From Solirubrobacter sp963798325 (GTDB lineage Bacteria; Actinomycetota; Thermoleophilia; Solirubrobacterales; Solirubrobacteraceae): a stretch of DNA of 64,000 bases. Location of the stretch: assembly GCA_963798325.1 (NCBI GenBank), contig CAWCSS010000008.1, positions 124,001 to 188,000 on the forward strand. Direction: 5' to 3'. The notes beneath the pieces were generated by a model. The model was not told where the DNA came from, did no database searches, and was given only the letters and a program-made list of their open reading frames with translations. Below are positions 26,011 through 39,552 of this stretch, piece by piece (the stretch's first letter is position 1; each line of letters opens with the position of its first letter). Made by a program: the position numbers and the translations under genes.

Positions 26011-26469
26011 TCAGTCCAGCGGGGCGACGACGAGATGCCGGTCGGGCTCGGTGCCCTCCGAGTACGTCTCCACGCCGTCGCGATCCTTGAGGTACTCGTG
26101 CACGACCTTGCGCTCGGTGGCGCTCATCGCGTCCAGCGCGACCGGGCGCTTGGAGCGCAGGGCGTCCGCCGCGGCCTCGTCGGCCTGGCGCTGGAGCGCC
26201 TGCTCGCGTCGTTCGCGGTAGCCGGCGGCGTCGACGACGACGCGCACCCCGGCCGAAGGCGGCTGGTCGCGCGTGGCGGTCTTGAAGGCCAGGTGCTGCA
26301 CGGCGTCGATCGTCTGGCCGTGGCGGCCGATGAACAGCCCGAGGTCCTCGCCTTCGAGGGTCGCGTGGATCTCGCGCCCCTCCTCCACGATCTCGACCGT
26401 GGCGTCCAGCGCCAGCGCGTCGCTGACGTGCTCCAGCAGGTCGCGGACACGATCCGCAGAATCGCTCAT
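26011..26469 (-). CDS. khpB: KhpB/Jag-like RNA-binding protein (KH and R3H domains)
   Basis: A 152-residue protein without the long N-terminal Jag domain. The KH domain has the GxxG-type loop in FIGRHGQTIDAVQHL (about residues 46-60). The R3H domain has SATERKVVHEYLKD and ends GTEPDRHLVV. KhpB with KhpA binds RNA and affects cell elongation in Gram-positive bacteria. It overlaps yidC by ATGA at its start and ends only a few bases before rsmG, a conserved origin-side arrangement. Confidence 0.9.
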   Translation of the reverse strand: MSDSADRVRDLLEHVSDALALDATVEIVEEGREIHATLEGEDLGLFIGRHGQTIDAVQHLAFKTATRDQPPSAGVRVVVDAAGYRERREQALQRQADEAAADALRSKRPVALDAMSATERKVVHEYLKDRDGVETYSEGTEPDRHLVVAPLD

Positions 26470-27392
26470 CGACGTCTCCCAGACCGTTTCTTCTTCTTCT
26501 TGCTCGGTGGCGCCGGCGGGCGTGTGCTCGGCCGGCCCTTCGGCTCACTGCCCCCGGTCACGCCGGCGGGCTCCTTCTTGCGTGAGGGTGTCGCCTTGGG
26601 CCCGTTCCCGGAGGGCTTGGCGGCCGCGGAGCTCCCGCCGCCGCGGAGCTCCGACAAGCCGGCGAACATACTCGGTGGCGATTCACCCTCCGCGAGTTTC
26701 GGCCTCAACGGCCCGAGGCGCTTCTTGATGATCAGCTGCTGCACGATCGTCCAGCAGTTCGTCGTGATCCAGTAGACGAGCAGGCCCGCCGGGAACTGGA
26801 TGACGAACGTGACGAACACGAACGGCAGGGCCAGGAAGATCATCCGCTGCGTGCGGTCCGCGGAGGACATGCTCAACAGCGACGAGGCCAGCTGCGAGCC
26901 CACGTAGAGCACGATCAGGATGATCAGCGTCGTCCCGGTCGCCTTGTCCGTGATGTCCGGGATGAAGAGGAACTTCGTCTCCGGGCTCTCGCCGCACGGC
27001 TGCGCCGACTGGCCGCAGATGTCCAGGCGCAGGTCGATGCGCAGCATGTAGTAGAGCGAGATGAACACCGGGAACTGGGCCACCATCGGCAGGCACGACG
27101 CCAACGGGTTGACCTTGTTCTCCCGGTAGAACTTCATCATCTCCTGGTTGAGCCGCTCCTTGTCGTCCTTGAACTTCGCCTGCAGCTTCTTCATCTCCGG
27201 CTGCAGCTGCGCGAGCTTCTGCATCGAGTGGTACTGCCGGAAGGTCAGAGGAAGCAGGCAGGCGCGGACGACCAGCGTCAGGACGATGATCGAGAAGCCC
27301 CAGCTGAGCCCCACGTCGTCGTGGAAGATCTTGAGGATCGCTTCGAAGAAGTCGATCAGCGGCTGGATGACGGGAACGCTGGCGAAGAGCAC
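26466..27392 (-). CDS. yidC: Membrane protein insertase YidC
   Basis: A 308-residue YidC/Oxa1/Alb3 insertase. Helices include PLIDFFEAILKIF, GFSIIVLTLVVRACLLPLT with the conserved groove arginine, MVAQFPVFISLYYMLR, and two C-terminal helices ending QFPAGLLVYWITTNCWTIVQQ. It lacks the large periplasmic domain of Gram-negative YidC. The C-terminus is a long basic tail with a Lys-run that can contact ribosomes. Gene order yidD-yidC-khpB is standard, and its stop overlaps the khpB start. Confidence 0.93.
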   Translation of the reverse strand: MLFASVPVIQPLIDFFEAILKIFHDDVGLSWGFSIIVLTLVVRACLLPLTFRQYHSMQKLAQLQPEMKKLQAKFKDDKERLNQEMMKFYRENKVNPLASCLPMVAQFPVFISLYYMLRIDLRLDICGQSAQPCGESPETKFLFIPDITDKATGTTLIILIVLYVGSQLASSLLSMSSADRTQRMIFLALPFVFVTFVIQFPAGLLVYWITTNCWTIVQQLIIKKRLGPLRPKLAEGESPPSMFAGLSELRGGGSSAAAKPSGNGPKATPSRKKEPAGVTGGSEPKGRPSTRPPAPPSKKKKKRSGRRR

Positions 27393-27626
27393 TTAGGTAG
27401 CCGGGGAGGAGTCGCGGGTGGGCACGGGGTCATAGCCGCCGTGGCTGAACGGGTTGCAGCGTAGGAGCCGCCATGCGGCGAGGCCGGTTCCTTTGAGGAT
27501 GCCATAGCGACCGATGGCCTGCACCGCGTACTCCGAACAACTCGGGTAGTACTTGCAGCGGGCCGGCAGGCCGGGGGAGATCCAGCGCTGATACGCGCGG
27601 ATCGGGCCGATCAGGACCATCTTCAC
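27393..27626 (-). CDS. yidD: Membrane protein insertion efficiency factor YidD
   Basis: A 77-residue amphipathic protein with the YidD core: YQRWISPGLPARCKYYPSCSEYA and RLLRCNPFSHGGYDPVP, including the three conserved cysteines. It assists YidC. It sits between rnpA (4-base ATGA overlap) and yidC (next base). Confidence 0.93.
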   Translation of the reverse strand: MKMVLIGPIRAYQRWISPGLPARCKYYPSCSEYAVQAIGRYGILKGTGLAAWRLLRCNPFSHGGYDPVPTRDSSPAT

Positions 27627-27997
27627 GCGGTCGCGCCCCCTAGGCCCTCGATCAATTCGGCGAGCGCGATGCGGATGCCGGTCGTTCCCTCGCGCGCGGC
27701 GAGGTCGCGCGCGTCCGGGCGCGCCACGACGACATAGTCCGAGCCGGTGGGCAACCGCTCCGCCTCCTGCCAGAACGCCTCGCGCAGCACCCGCTTGACA
27801 CGGTTGCGGTCGACGGCCCCGCCGACCCGGCGGGACACGGACAGGCCAAGGCGCGGCCCCTCGTCGCTCGCATCCTCCTCCGCACGCGGGAAGGCGTAGA
27901 GCACGAGGAACCGGTTCCCCTTCGAGCGGCCCTGCCGGTAGACGCGCTCGAACTCCGCGCTGCGTGACAGCCGGCGGCGTCGAGAGCGATCAGGCAC
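27623..27997 (-). CDS. rnpA: Ribonuclease P protein component RnpA
   Basis: A 124-residue basic protein with RLSRSAEFERVYRQGRSKGNRF near the N-terminus and the RNA-binding motif GAVDRNRVKRVLREAF (about residues 57-72). It binds the RNase P RNA for tRNA 5' maturation; that RNA gene is not in this window. It follows rpmH by 9 bases. Confidence 0.93.
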   Translation of the reverse strand: MPDRSRRRRLSRSAEFERVYRQGRSKGNRFLVLYAFPRAEEDASDEGPRLGLSVSRRVGGAVDRNRVKRVLREAFWQEAERLPTGSDYVVVARPDARDLAAREGTTGIRIALAELIEGLGGATA

Positions 27998-28006
27998 TGA
28001 GACGCT

Positions 28007-28156
28007 CTAGGAGGTGTGCTTTTTGACGGTCAGTCGCTTGCGGCCCTTGTCACGGCGCCGCTTGAGGACGACGCGTCCCGCGCGGGTGCTCATGCGGGCG
28101 CGAAACCCGTGGGTGCGGGCGCGCTTGCGCTTCTTGGGCTGATAGGTGCGCTTCAC
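28007..28156 (-). CDS. rpmH: Ribosomal protein bL34
   Basis: From the GTG at 28156 the product is 49 residues, MKRTYQPKKRKRARTHGFRA and a basic tail ending LTVKKHTS, a complete bL34. It opens the minus-strand rpmH-rnpA-yidD-yidC run and diverges from dnaA across the origin region. Confidence 0.95.
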   Translation of the reverse strand: MKRTYQPKKRKRARTHGFRARMSTRAGRVVLKRRRDKGRKRLTVKKHTS

Positions 28157-28447
28157 GTTCGTGGACTCCTTGGCCGCGGGCCGGGAAAGTTCGCGTGCTC
28201 GGCGCAGCACCGAGCCGCCTCTCTGCGCGGCGGCACCCCAGGATACAAGGCGGCTCTCACGCACGGTTGCGAACAGGCCGTCAACAGGTGTGCACAAGAC
28301 TTTCCACGCGATTTGCGAAGCCCTCCCCGGAGGCCCTGGATCGGCCACGGTGGCCTTTGCTATGTTCGCGCTTCCGGGCCGTTGCCGGCCCTACTTCGAG
28401 TCCGTCCCCGAGCCTCGGTCACACCGAGGAGGTCAATCCGCGCGCCT
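28157..28447. promoter_or_regulatory. rpmH-dnaA intergenic region, likely part of oriC
   Basis: This 291-base divergent gap holds a DnaA-box-like TTGTGCACA on the minus strand at 28289-28297, immediately followed by a weaker TTTCCACGC at 28301-28309. It should also contain the rpmH and dnaA promoters, though I could not place them confidently. A GAGGAGG at 28426-28432 may serve dnaA despite a long 15-base spacing. Confidence 0.5.
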
Positions 28448-29791
28448 GTGTCAGAGCCCGACTGCACCACCGCCTGGCACCGCTTCAGCGAGTGAGTTGC
28501 GCGAAGCCGTCGCCGAGTCCACGTGGCACATCTGGCTCGAGCGCGTCAGCCTCACCGAGTTGGACGGCACGACCTTCGTCCTCGCCGCGCCGGACGACGT
28601 GCGCTCCTGGCTGGAGACCCGCTTCGGCCGACTGCTGCTCGCCTGCGCCCAGGCCGCGATCGGCCCCGAGGCGCAGGTCCGCATCGCCGCCGGCGATGCG
28701 GACGAGCCGGAGGCCGCGGCCGCTCGGCCGAGCCCCGCCGACCGGAGCTGTCTCCCGCGCAGGAGCTCAACCCGCGGCTGACCTTCGACCAGTTCGTCAT
28801 CGGCCCGAGCAACCAGCTCGCCCACGCGGCCGCGCTGGCCGTGGCCGAGATGCCCGGCCTGGCCTACAACCCGCTCTACATCTGCGGTCCGCCCGGGCTC
28901 GGCAAGACCCACCTGCTGCACTCGATCGCCAACTACGTCAACGAGCACGGTGGCGGGCAGACGGCGCGCTACACGACCGCCGAGGCGTTCACCGATCACT
29001 TCGTGGCCGCGCTGCGCGGCGGCGGCGACATCGACGCGTTCAAGGCCGCCTACCGCGGGGTCAACGTGCTGCTGGTCGACGACGTGCAGTTCCTCGCCAG
29101 CAAGGCGAAGACCGAGCAGGAGTTCTTCCACACCTTCGACTGGCTCCACCAGGCCGGCGCCCAGCTGGTCCTCACCTCCGATCGCCTGCCGCGCGACATG
29201 GACGCGCTCGAGGATCGTCTGCGCGAGCGCTTCGAGGCCGGGCTGGTGTGCGACGTCCGGCCGGCGGACAAGGCCACCCGCCTGACGATCCTGCGCAAGC
29301 GGGTGCGCCAGGACGACCTCGACGACGTCGACCCGGACGCGCTCGAGCTGATCGCCGACCGGGTCGACGCCAACGTCCGAGCGCTCGAAGGGGCCCTGAT
29401 CCGCGTGATCGCGTTCGGCTCCCTGACCGGCAAGCCCGTGACCGCGGAGCTGGCCAACCAGGTGCTGGCCAACCTCTATCCCGAGCTCAAGAACGCCGCG
29501 CCCACCGTGCGCGAGATCCAGGAACGCACCTGCGAGGCCTACGGGGTCTCGATGGACGTGCTCCTGTCCGCGACCCGGACCCAGCCGGCGGCGCTCGCCC
29601 GCCAGGTCGCCATGTATCTCTCGCGCGAGCTGACCGGGGCGACCCTGCCGACCATCGGCCGCGCCTTCGGCAACCGCAACCACACGACCGTCCTGCACGC
29701 CTGCCGGAAGACCAGTGAGCGCATCACGCAGGACACCGACGCCAACGACACGGTCCAGCGACTTATCCAAGAGCTCGGTGGTCCACGCTGA
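28448..29791 (+). CDS. dnaA: Chromosomal replication initiator DnaA, with frame breaks near the N-terminus
   Basis: DnaA melts oriC. Domain I begins from the GTG at 28448 (SEPDCTTAWHRFSE) and continues after a +1 break at 28493 as ELREAVAESTWHIWL. A second change lies in the domain II linker between about 28690 and 28745 and is either two more +1 shifts or one -1 shift. The rest reads through: Walker A GPPGLGKTHLL, Walker B VNVLLVDDVQFLA and the domain IV signature GRAFGNRNHTTVLHA. The restored length is about 447 residues, typical for DnaA. Confidence 0.9.
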
Positions 29792-29944
29792 TGCGGTCCG
29801 ATGCGCCTGACAGACTTCGACAGTTCATCCACAGCTTCCGAACACGCTCCGGCGCCGTTCGCAAGGCTTGTGCACACACTGAACAGCCCCGATGACCACT
29901 GAATTGATTCATCACCCGATCTCGACGCGAGAGGTGCCGTCCGC
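29792..29944. promoter_or_regulatory. dnaA-dnaN intergenic region, likely oriC with DnaA boxes
   Basis: Contains TCATCCACA at 29825-29833 and TTGTGCACA at 29868-29876. A TTATCCAAG lies just upstream in the dnaA end (29763), and TTATGCACA lies further on in recF (31692). A short A/T-rich segment (GAATTGATTCATC) follows the boxes and could be an unwinding element. The dnaN promoter must also lie here. Location between dnaA and dnaN, 4 kb from two parS sites, supports an origin. Confidence 0.6.
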
Positions 29945-31051
29945 ATGAAGATCACAACTCGCCGCGACGCGCTCTTCGCCCAGCTGCAGACCGTGACCCG
30001 CGCAGCGTCCACGCGCAGCGCGGTCCAGGCCCTGTCCGGCGTCCAGCTGCTCGCGGCCAAGGGGGCGATCGAGCTCCGCGCCACGGACATGGAGATCGGC
30101 CTGCGCGTCCCCCTCGATGGCGAAGTCGTCCGCGAAGGCTCCGTGGTCCTGCCGGCCCGCCTGGTCGTGGACGTGATCCGCGCGCTCCCCGGCGACGAGG
30201 TGTCGCTGGAGCTGCGACCGGTCGAGCAGGACGTCGAGATCCTCGGCGGCTCGGCCTCGTTCTACATCCGCACGCTGCGGCTGGAGGACTTCCCGCCGTT
30301 CCCGGAGGCCGAGGGCGATCACGTCGAGGTCCCGGGCGAGGCGTTCGTGGCCACCGTCTCCAAGGTCGCCCGGTCGGCGTCGCGCGACGAGACGCGCCCG
30401 GTCCTGACCGGCATCCTCGTCTCGGCCGCCGGCGACGAGCTGCGGATGGTCGCGACCGACTCCTACCGCCTGAGCGTCAAGGAGACCAAGCTCGAGACGC
30501 CGCTGAGCGGCTCCTTCGAGGCCAACGTCCCGGCCCGGGCGCTGCAGGAGCTCACTCGCATCGTCCAGCACGAGAACGCCGAGACGCTCAGCGTGTCCGT
30601 GCGCGCCAACCAGGTCGTGTTCGCCGTCGGCGGCGTGGTGCTCTCCTCGCGGCTGATCGACGGCCAGTTCCCGAACTACCGCCAACTGCTGCCGGACAGC
30701 TACGAGCACGAGCTGCGCCTCGGCGGCAGCGAGATCTCCGAGGTCGTGCGGCGGATCTCGCTGCTGGCGCAGAAGAACGCGCCGCTGCGGATGGCCTTCA
30801 CCGAGGGTGAGCTGACCGTGTCGGCGCGCACGCCGGACGTCGGCGAGGCGCGGGAGACCGTGCCCGTCCCGTTCGCCGGTGAGCCGCTGGAGATCGGCTT
30901 CAACCCCGAGTTCCTGCGCGACGGCGTCGAGGCCGTCGAAGGCGGCGACGTGCTGCTGCGGCTGATCTCGCCGCTGCGGCCGGGTCTGATCGAGGCGGGT
31001 GACGGGTCGGGCTTCCAGTACCTCCTGATGCCCATCCGCCTCAACGCCTGA
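29945..31051 (+). CDS. dnaN: DNA polymerase III beta subunit (sliding clamp)
   Basis: A 368-residue beta clamp: start MKITTRRDALFAQLQTV, central SASRDETRPVLTGIL, and C-terminal GSGFQYLLMPIRL, the standard clamp end. It encircles DNA as a dimer and tethers polymerase III. It follows dnaA and the oriC gap and precedes recF by 23 bases. There is no frame problem here. Confidence 0.96.
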   Translation: MKITTRRDALFAQLQTVTRAASTRSAVQALSGVQLLAAKGAIELRATDMEIGLRVPLDGEVVREGSVVLPARLVVDVIRALPGDEVSLELRPVEQDVEILGGSASFYIRTLRLEDFPPFPEAEGDHVEVPGEAFVATVSKVARSASRDETRPVLTGILVSAAGDELRMVATDSYRLSVKETKLETPLSGSFEANVPARALQELTRIVQHENAETLSVSVRANQVVFAVGGVVLSSRLIDGQFPNYRQLLPDSYEHELRLGGSEISEVVRRISLLAQKNAPLRMAFTEGELTVSARTPDVGEARETVPVPFAGEPLEIGFNPEFLRDGVEAVEGGDVLLRLISPLRPGLIEAGDGSGFQYLLMPIRLNA

Positions 31052-31074
31052 CCCCGACGCCTCGGAGCGAGGCC

Positions 31075-32244
31075 TTGCTCGTCCGGACCCTCAGCCTGCG
31101 CGACTTCCGCACCTACGCCGCGGCGGACGTGCGGCTGGGCCCCGGTCTCACGGTCATCTCCGGGCGCAACGGCGCCGGCAAGACGAACCTGCTCGAAGCG
31201 CTCTACTTCGCCTGCACCGCGCGGTCCTGCCGGACCTCCAACGAGCGCGAGGTGGTGCGCTTCGGCGCCGAGCTGACGCGGCTGGAGATGACGTGCGAGG
31301 ACTCGCTCGGCCGCCATCAGGTGTCGGTCGGGTTCAAGCCGGGCGAGGCGAAGCGGCTCAAGGCCGATGGGGCGCCGGTGGAGACCTTGATGCCGACGAC
31401 CGCGCGCCCGCTGGTGTCGGTGTTCCTGCCGGACCGCCTGGAGCTCGTCCTCGGGGCGCCGGCGCTGCGGCGGGCGCACCTCGACCAGGTGGTCGCCGCG
31501 CTGTGGCCCTCGCGTGCGCAGACGCGTCGCTCGTACAGCGCCGCGCTCGCGCAGCGCAACGCGCTGCTGGCGTCGATCCGCTCCGGCCGCGCCTCACGGG
31601 CCTCGCTGCCGGCGTGGGACGCGGAGCTCGCCCGCCACGGCGTCGCCCTGATGGCCGACCGGGCGGAGACCGTCGACCGGCTTCGCCCGCGTTATGCACA
31701 CCATGCACAGGGGCTCGGGCTCGAGGGCGAGGTGGAGCTCAAGTACCGGCCGCGCTCGGACGCGAGCAGCGCGGAGGAGCTGGCGGCCGAGCTCGCCGAG
31801 CGCGTGGACTCCGACCTCGACCGCGGGTTCACGGGCCACGGCCCGCACCGCGATGAGCTCGCGTTCCGGCGCGAGCGGCGGGAGCTGCGGGCGTACGGCT
31901 CGCGCGGCCAGCAGCGGCTCGGGCTGCTCGCGCTCCTGCTTGCCGAGCGCGAGGAGCTCGCCGAGACACACGGCGCCGCGCCGTTGCTGTTGCTCGACGA
32001 CGTGATGTCCGAGCTCGACGTCACCCGCCGCGGCCGCCTGGTCGAGCTGCTGCGCAAGGATGGGCAGTCGGTGATCACGACGACCGAGCTGGCGCATGTT
32101 CCCGGAGGCGAGGAGGCCGACGTGACGCGCATCGCGATCTCGCCCGGCGCCGTCCTCGGCGACGACTCGCCCGAAGCGCTCGCGTCGCTGGACCCCGTCG
32201 CCCAACGGGCTCCGGCTCCCGGCGTGACGCGAGACGCCGCGTGA
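31075..32244 (+). CDS. recF: DNA replication and repair protein RecF
   Basis: A 389-residue ABC/SMC-like ATPase that loads RecA at gapped DNA. Walker A is GRNGAGKTNLLEAL (about residues 29-42), the signature is AYGSRGQQRLG, and Walker B is LLLLDDVMSELD. Start is a TTG at 31075 preceded by GGAGCGAGG. The last 40 residues are a Pro/Ala tail. Its end overlaps the DUF721 gene by 4 bases. A DnaA-box-like TTATGCACA lies inside it at 31692-31700. Confidence 0.94.
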   Translation: MLVRTLSLRDFRTYAAADVRLGPGLTVISGRNGAGKTNLLEALYFACTARSCRTSNEREVVRFGAELTRLEMTCEDSLGRHQVSVGFKPGEAKRLKADGAPVETLMPTTARPLVSVFLPDRLELVLGAPALRRAHLDQVVAALWPSRAQTRRSYSAALAQRNALLASIRSGRASRASLPAWDAELARHGVALMADRAETVDRLRPRYAHHAQGLGLEGEVELKYRPRSDASSAEELAAELAERVDSDLDRGFTGHGPHRDELAFRRERRELRAYGSRGQQRLGLLALLLAEREELAETHGAAPLLLLDDVMSELDVTRRGRLVELLRKDGQSVITTTELAHVPGGEEADVTRIAISPGAVLGDDSPEALASLDPVAQRAPAPGVTRDAA

Positions 32245-32537
32245 AGCGCCGCCACGGCCCACGGCCGATCTCGTTCGCCCTCGAGGCCCTGGCCGACCAA
32301 CTGGAGCCGCCGACGCCGCTGGCGGCCGTGCAGCGCGCCTGGCCGCGGGCGGCCGGGGCGTTCGCGACCGTCGCCGAGCCGGTCTCCGAGCGCGACGGGG
32401 TGGTGGTGATCGCGTGCGACAGCGCGGTCTGGGCACAGGAGCTCGACCTGATGTCCGAGGTCGTGGTGGCCAAGCTCAACGAGGCGCTTGGCCGGCCGGC
32501 GGTCAAGCGGCTGCGGTCGCGACCGACGCGAACGTAA
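32241..32537 (+). CDS. DUF721 protein (DciA-like)
   Basis: A 98-residue basic protein with the DUF721 core ALADQLEPPTPLAAVQRAW and AVWAQELDLMSEVVVAKLNEA. In other bacteria DciA recruits or loads the replicative helicase, and it typically follows recF near the origin, as here. It starts inside the recF stop (ATGA) and is followed by a 149-base gap before gyrB. Confidence 0.85.
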   Translation: MKRRHGPRPISFALEALADQLEPPTPLAAVQRAWPRAAGAFATVAEPVSERDGVVVIACDSAVWAQELDLMSEVVVAKLNEALGRPAVKRLRSRPTRT

Positions 32538-32686
32538 TCCTTGCCTTTTTGCAGGACCTTTGCTACGCGCGCGCGTCCTTATTTCGATCCCGTCGCTGCT
32601 AATATCTACCGCAACGATCGGCCACGCCCCGGCCCAGGACACACCCGTCCGCGCCGGGGCGTCGCTTGTGTGGACGAAGGAGACCC
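32538..32686 (+). promoter_or_regulatory. gyrB upstream region
   Basis: A 149-base gap with an A/T-rich patch CTAATATCTACC near 32598-32609, the best -10 candidate here, and a strong AAGGAG at 32677-32682 set just before the TTG start of gyrB. No clear -35 element was found at the usual distance. Confidence 0.35.
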
Positions 32687-35107
<2,421 letters not shown>

Positions 35108-35159
35108 GAAAATGAAGGCAATGCAGCCCCTCCACCCCACCCCGATCATCCGGCCTTAA

Positions 35160-37727
<2,568 letters not shown>

Positions 37728-37791
37728 CCGTGGCGTTCCGTCCGCCGGTTCTGTATTCTTCGAATCACCAGAGAAAGGGGGTGGTCCGAAG

Positions 37792-37836
37792 TTGAGTGAC
37801 AGTTCTTGTGGGACCCTGGAGGTGCCCGGCCGCTAG
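37792..37836 (+). CDS. 14-codon reading frame with a near-perfect Shine-Dalgarno
   Basis: TTG start at 37792 and TAG at 37834-37836 give MSDSSCGTLEVPGR. The upstream AGAAAGGGGGTGGTCC (37772-37787) pairs with the 16S rRNA 3' end along its full length, allowing two G-U pairs. The SD is unusually strong for such a short frame and could be partly closed by pairing with GGACC downstream. It could be a real small protein, a leader peptide, or the first part of a frameshifted frame: the +1 frame continues for 25 more codons. Confidence 0.4.
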   Translation: MSDSSCGTLEVPGR

Positions 37837-37964
37837 ACCAGCCGGCGCTGGACCCGCGTTTCTAGCGGTATCCACACCGGTGCACCGCTGCCGTCGATGC
37901 CGGAGTTAGTCCCCCCGGCCGCCTTAGACCAGTCGGCGACAGCACCAAGTCCAGCAGGTTGTGA

Positions 37965-38000
37965 GAAGGGCCTCGGTTAGTCGACCGGGGCCCTTCTTCT
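37965..38000. terminator. Strong intrinsic terminator
   Basis: A 13-bp stem (37965-37977/37984-37996) with one G-U pair and a 6-base loop is followed by TTCTT. It ends the plus-strand unit after gyrA, and its 3' edge touches the convergent methyltransferase stop at 38000, so it can serve both strands. Confidence 0.85.
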
Positions 38001-38905
38001 TAAGCGTCCCGCGCCGACACGTAGGCGGCGACGACGCGCCGCACGCCCGGGCCGGCCGCCATCGCCGTCTCCAGCGCAGCGATCAGCCGGGCCTGCTCGC
38101 CGCCGTCGAGCACCCGCTCGAGCTGCTCGCGGATCGTCGGCGCAAGTGGGTTCGGGGAGCCGTCGAGCAGCGTGTCCAGGTCGACCGGCGCGTAGGGCTC
38201 GATATCGGCGTGCGTCTCGATGTGCACGCGCTCGAAGCCGGCGTCGACGGTCAACCGCAGCAGGTCGCGGTCGTCGAATCCGACCATCGCCGCCATCCGG
38301 ACGAAGGCGGAGCTCACGCGGCCGGCGAGCTCGGCCGCGTCGCCGACGTCATAGCCGAGGAAGCGGCCGGCCGGTTCCGGGAACATCAGCGAGTTGATCG
38401 GCTCGAAGAGCGAGATCCGCCCGCCGGGACGTAGGACGCGGCGCATCGCGGCGAACGCCGCGGGCTTGTCGTCGACGTAGATCAGCACCGAGCGGGTGGT
38501 CACGACGTCGACCGACGCGTCGGGGATGGCGGCGAGATCCTCGGCGCGGGTCTCGACGAACGATGCCCGCTCGTCGCGGACGTCCGCGCGGATGTGCTCG
38601 AGCAGCGCCGCGGAGACGTCCGAGAAGATCACGCGTGCCCCACGCGCGAGGGCCTCGCGGCCGATCAGCCCGTCGCCGGTCCCGACGTCGAGCACCGTCT
38701 TGCCCTCGAGCGGCCCGGCGAGCCCGAGCACGCGATCGCGGACCGGCCGCAGCCACTCCAGCGTCAGCTCCCGTTGCGCCACGTTGCCGGCGTCGCGCCC
38801 GACCAGCAGCCAGTTCGCCCATTTGTCGGTCGAGCCTCGCCCTGCGGGCTCGTTCGCCTTGGGGTCATCGCCCAGGGGGCGAGAGCCCGAGCGCGCGGGG
38901 GACAC
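38000..38905 (-). CDS. SAM-dependent methyltransferase (class I)
   Basis: A 301-residue methyltransferase started at the GTG at 38905. The SAM motif VLDVGTGDGLIGREAL lies around residue 70, with VIFSDVSAALLEHI as the acidic-loop region and VLRPGGRISLFEPINSL after the catalytic core. The substrate is unknown. The C-terminal part (PYAPVDLDTLLDG) is unlike common metabolite methyltransferases. Upstream is an HNH gene ending 6 bases before this start, so they may be co-transcribed. The first 25 residues are Pro/Gly-rich, so a later start is possible. Confidence 0.75.
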   Translation of the reverse strand: MSPARSGSRPLGDDPKANEPAGRGSTDKWANWLLVGRDAGNVAQRELTLEWLRPVRDRVLGLAGPLEGKTVLDVGTGDGLIGREALARGARVIFSDVSAALLEHIRADVRDERASFVETRAEDLAAIPDASVDVVTTRSVLIYVDDKPAAFAAMRRVLRPGGRISLFEPINSLMFPEPAGRFLGYDVGDAAELAGRVSSAFVRMAAMVGFDDRDLLRLTVDAGFERVHIETHADIEPYAPVDLDTLLDGSPNPLAPTIREQLERVLDGGEQARLIAALETAMAAGPGVRRVVAAYVSARDA

Positions 38906-38911
38906 GAACCG

Positions 38912-39517
38912 CTACGCCGCTCGCGGCAGGTATTGACGCCAGGTCGCCGGGATCGTCGGCGACGCGAGCTGGATGAAGATGTGCGCACCCGGCGTGTGCG
39001 GCTTGGTGCGGGGGTGCATATGGATCTGGTGCGGTAGGCGATCCGCCTTGCGGCGGTTGCACGGGGCGCACGCGGCCACGATGTTGTCCCAGCCCGAGCC
39101 GCCACCCTTGGAGCGCGGGATCACATGATCGACCGTCAGCGACGTGCGGGCGCCGCAGTACTGGCACGCCCAGCCGTCGCGGGCGAACACCGCGCGGCGG
39201 GTGATCTTGCGCTTGTGGGTGTCACGCGGGATGCGGACGTATGTGACCAGCCGGATGACCACCGGGCGCGGGAGCGAACCCGTCGCCCAGTGCAGATCGG
39301 TCTGGCCGATCTCGATGACCTCGGCCTTGTCCTTGAGCAGAAGGACGGTCGCCCGGCGCACGGTGCAGACATTGATGGGCTCGAACGTGGCGTTCAGAAC
39401 CAGCACACGACCACCGCTCCAACGGCTCTGCGAAGAGCCATCGGTTTCAGGTCCGTGCCGCTGGTGGTCAGCTGACGGCACGGACCCCAGTGGGCCTGGG
39501 GGTACAGCGCTTGCCAT
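38912..39517 (-). CDS. HNH endonuclease family protein
   Basis: A 201-residue protein. The HNH finger reads CQYCGARTSLTVDHVIPRSK and CAPCNRRKADR (about residues 118-158), with two zinc-binding cysteine pairs. The N-terminal domain VLVLNATFEPINVCTVRRA is characteristic of a widespread standalone HNH group of unknown biological role. The family usually begins near VLVLNATFE, so the GTG at 39406 is a possible start, trimming the 37-residue Ser/Pro-rich extension. Confidence 0.8.
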   Translation of the reverse strand: MASAVPPGPLGSVPSADHQRHGPETDGSSQSRWSGGRVLVLNATFEPINVCTVRRATVLLLKDKAEVIEIGQTDLHWATGSLPRPVVIRLVTYVRIPRDTHKRKITRRAVFARDGWACQYCGARTSLTVDHVIPRSKGGGSGWDNIVAACAPCNRRKADRLPHQIHMHPRTKPHTPGAHIFIQLASPTIPATWRQYLPRAA

Positions 39518-39552
39518 CTTCTGGCGGAGTGTAGCGAGGGTTGCGGACCGGT

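Larger units (their letters stand above)
37755..38000 (+). ncRNA. Candidate structured transcript after gyrA, unknown class
   Basis: A compact unit in the gyrA-methyltransferase gap. An extended -10-like TGTATTCT lies near 37752. A 16-base match to the 16S anti-Shine-Dalgarno region follows, then a 14-codon frame and about 130 bases with several inverted repeats (for example GGTCC at 37783-37787 with GGACC at 37810-37814), and a strong terminator. It matches no Rfam family I can name (not SRP RNA, tmRNA, 6S or RNase P). The promoter placement is tentative. Boundaries are approximate. Confidence 0.45.

Noticed and set aside
37755..38000. SRP RNA, tmRNA, 6S or 6C RNA identity for the unit after gyrA
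   Set aside because: It lacks GGAAGCAGCC, the tmRNA pseudoknot ends and the 6S bubble. A run of six Cs near 37911 alone is too little for 6C.
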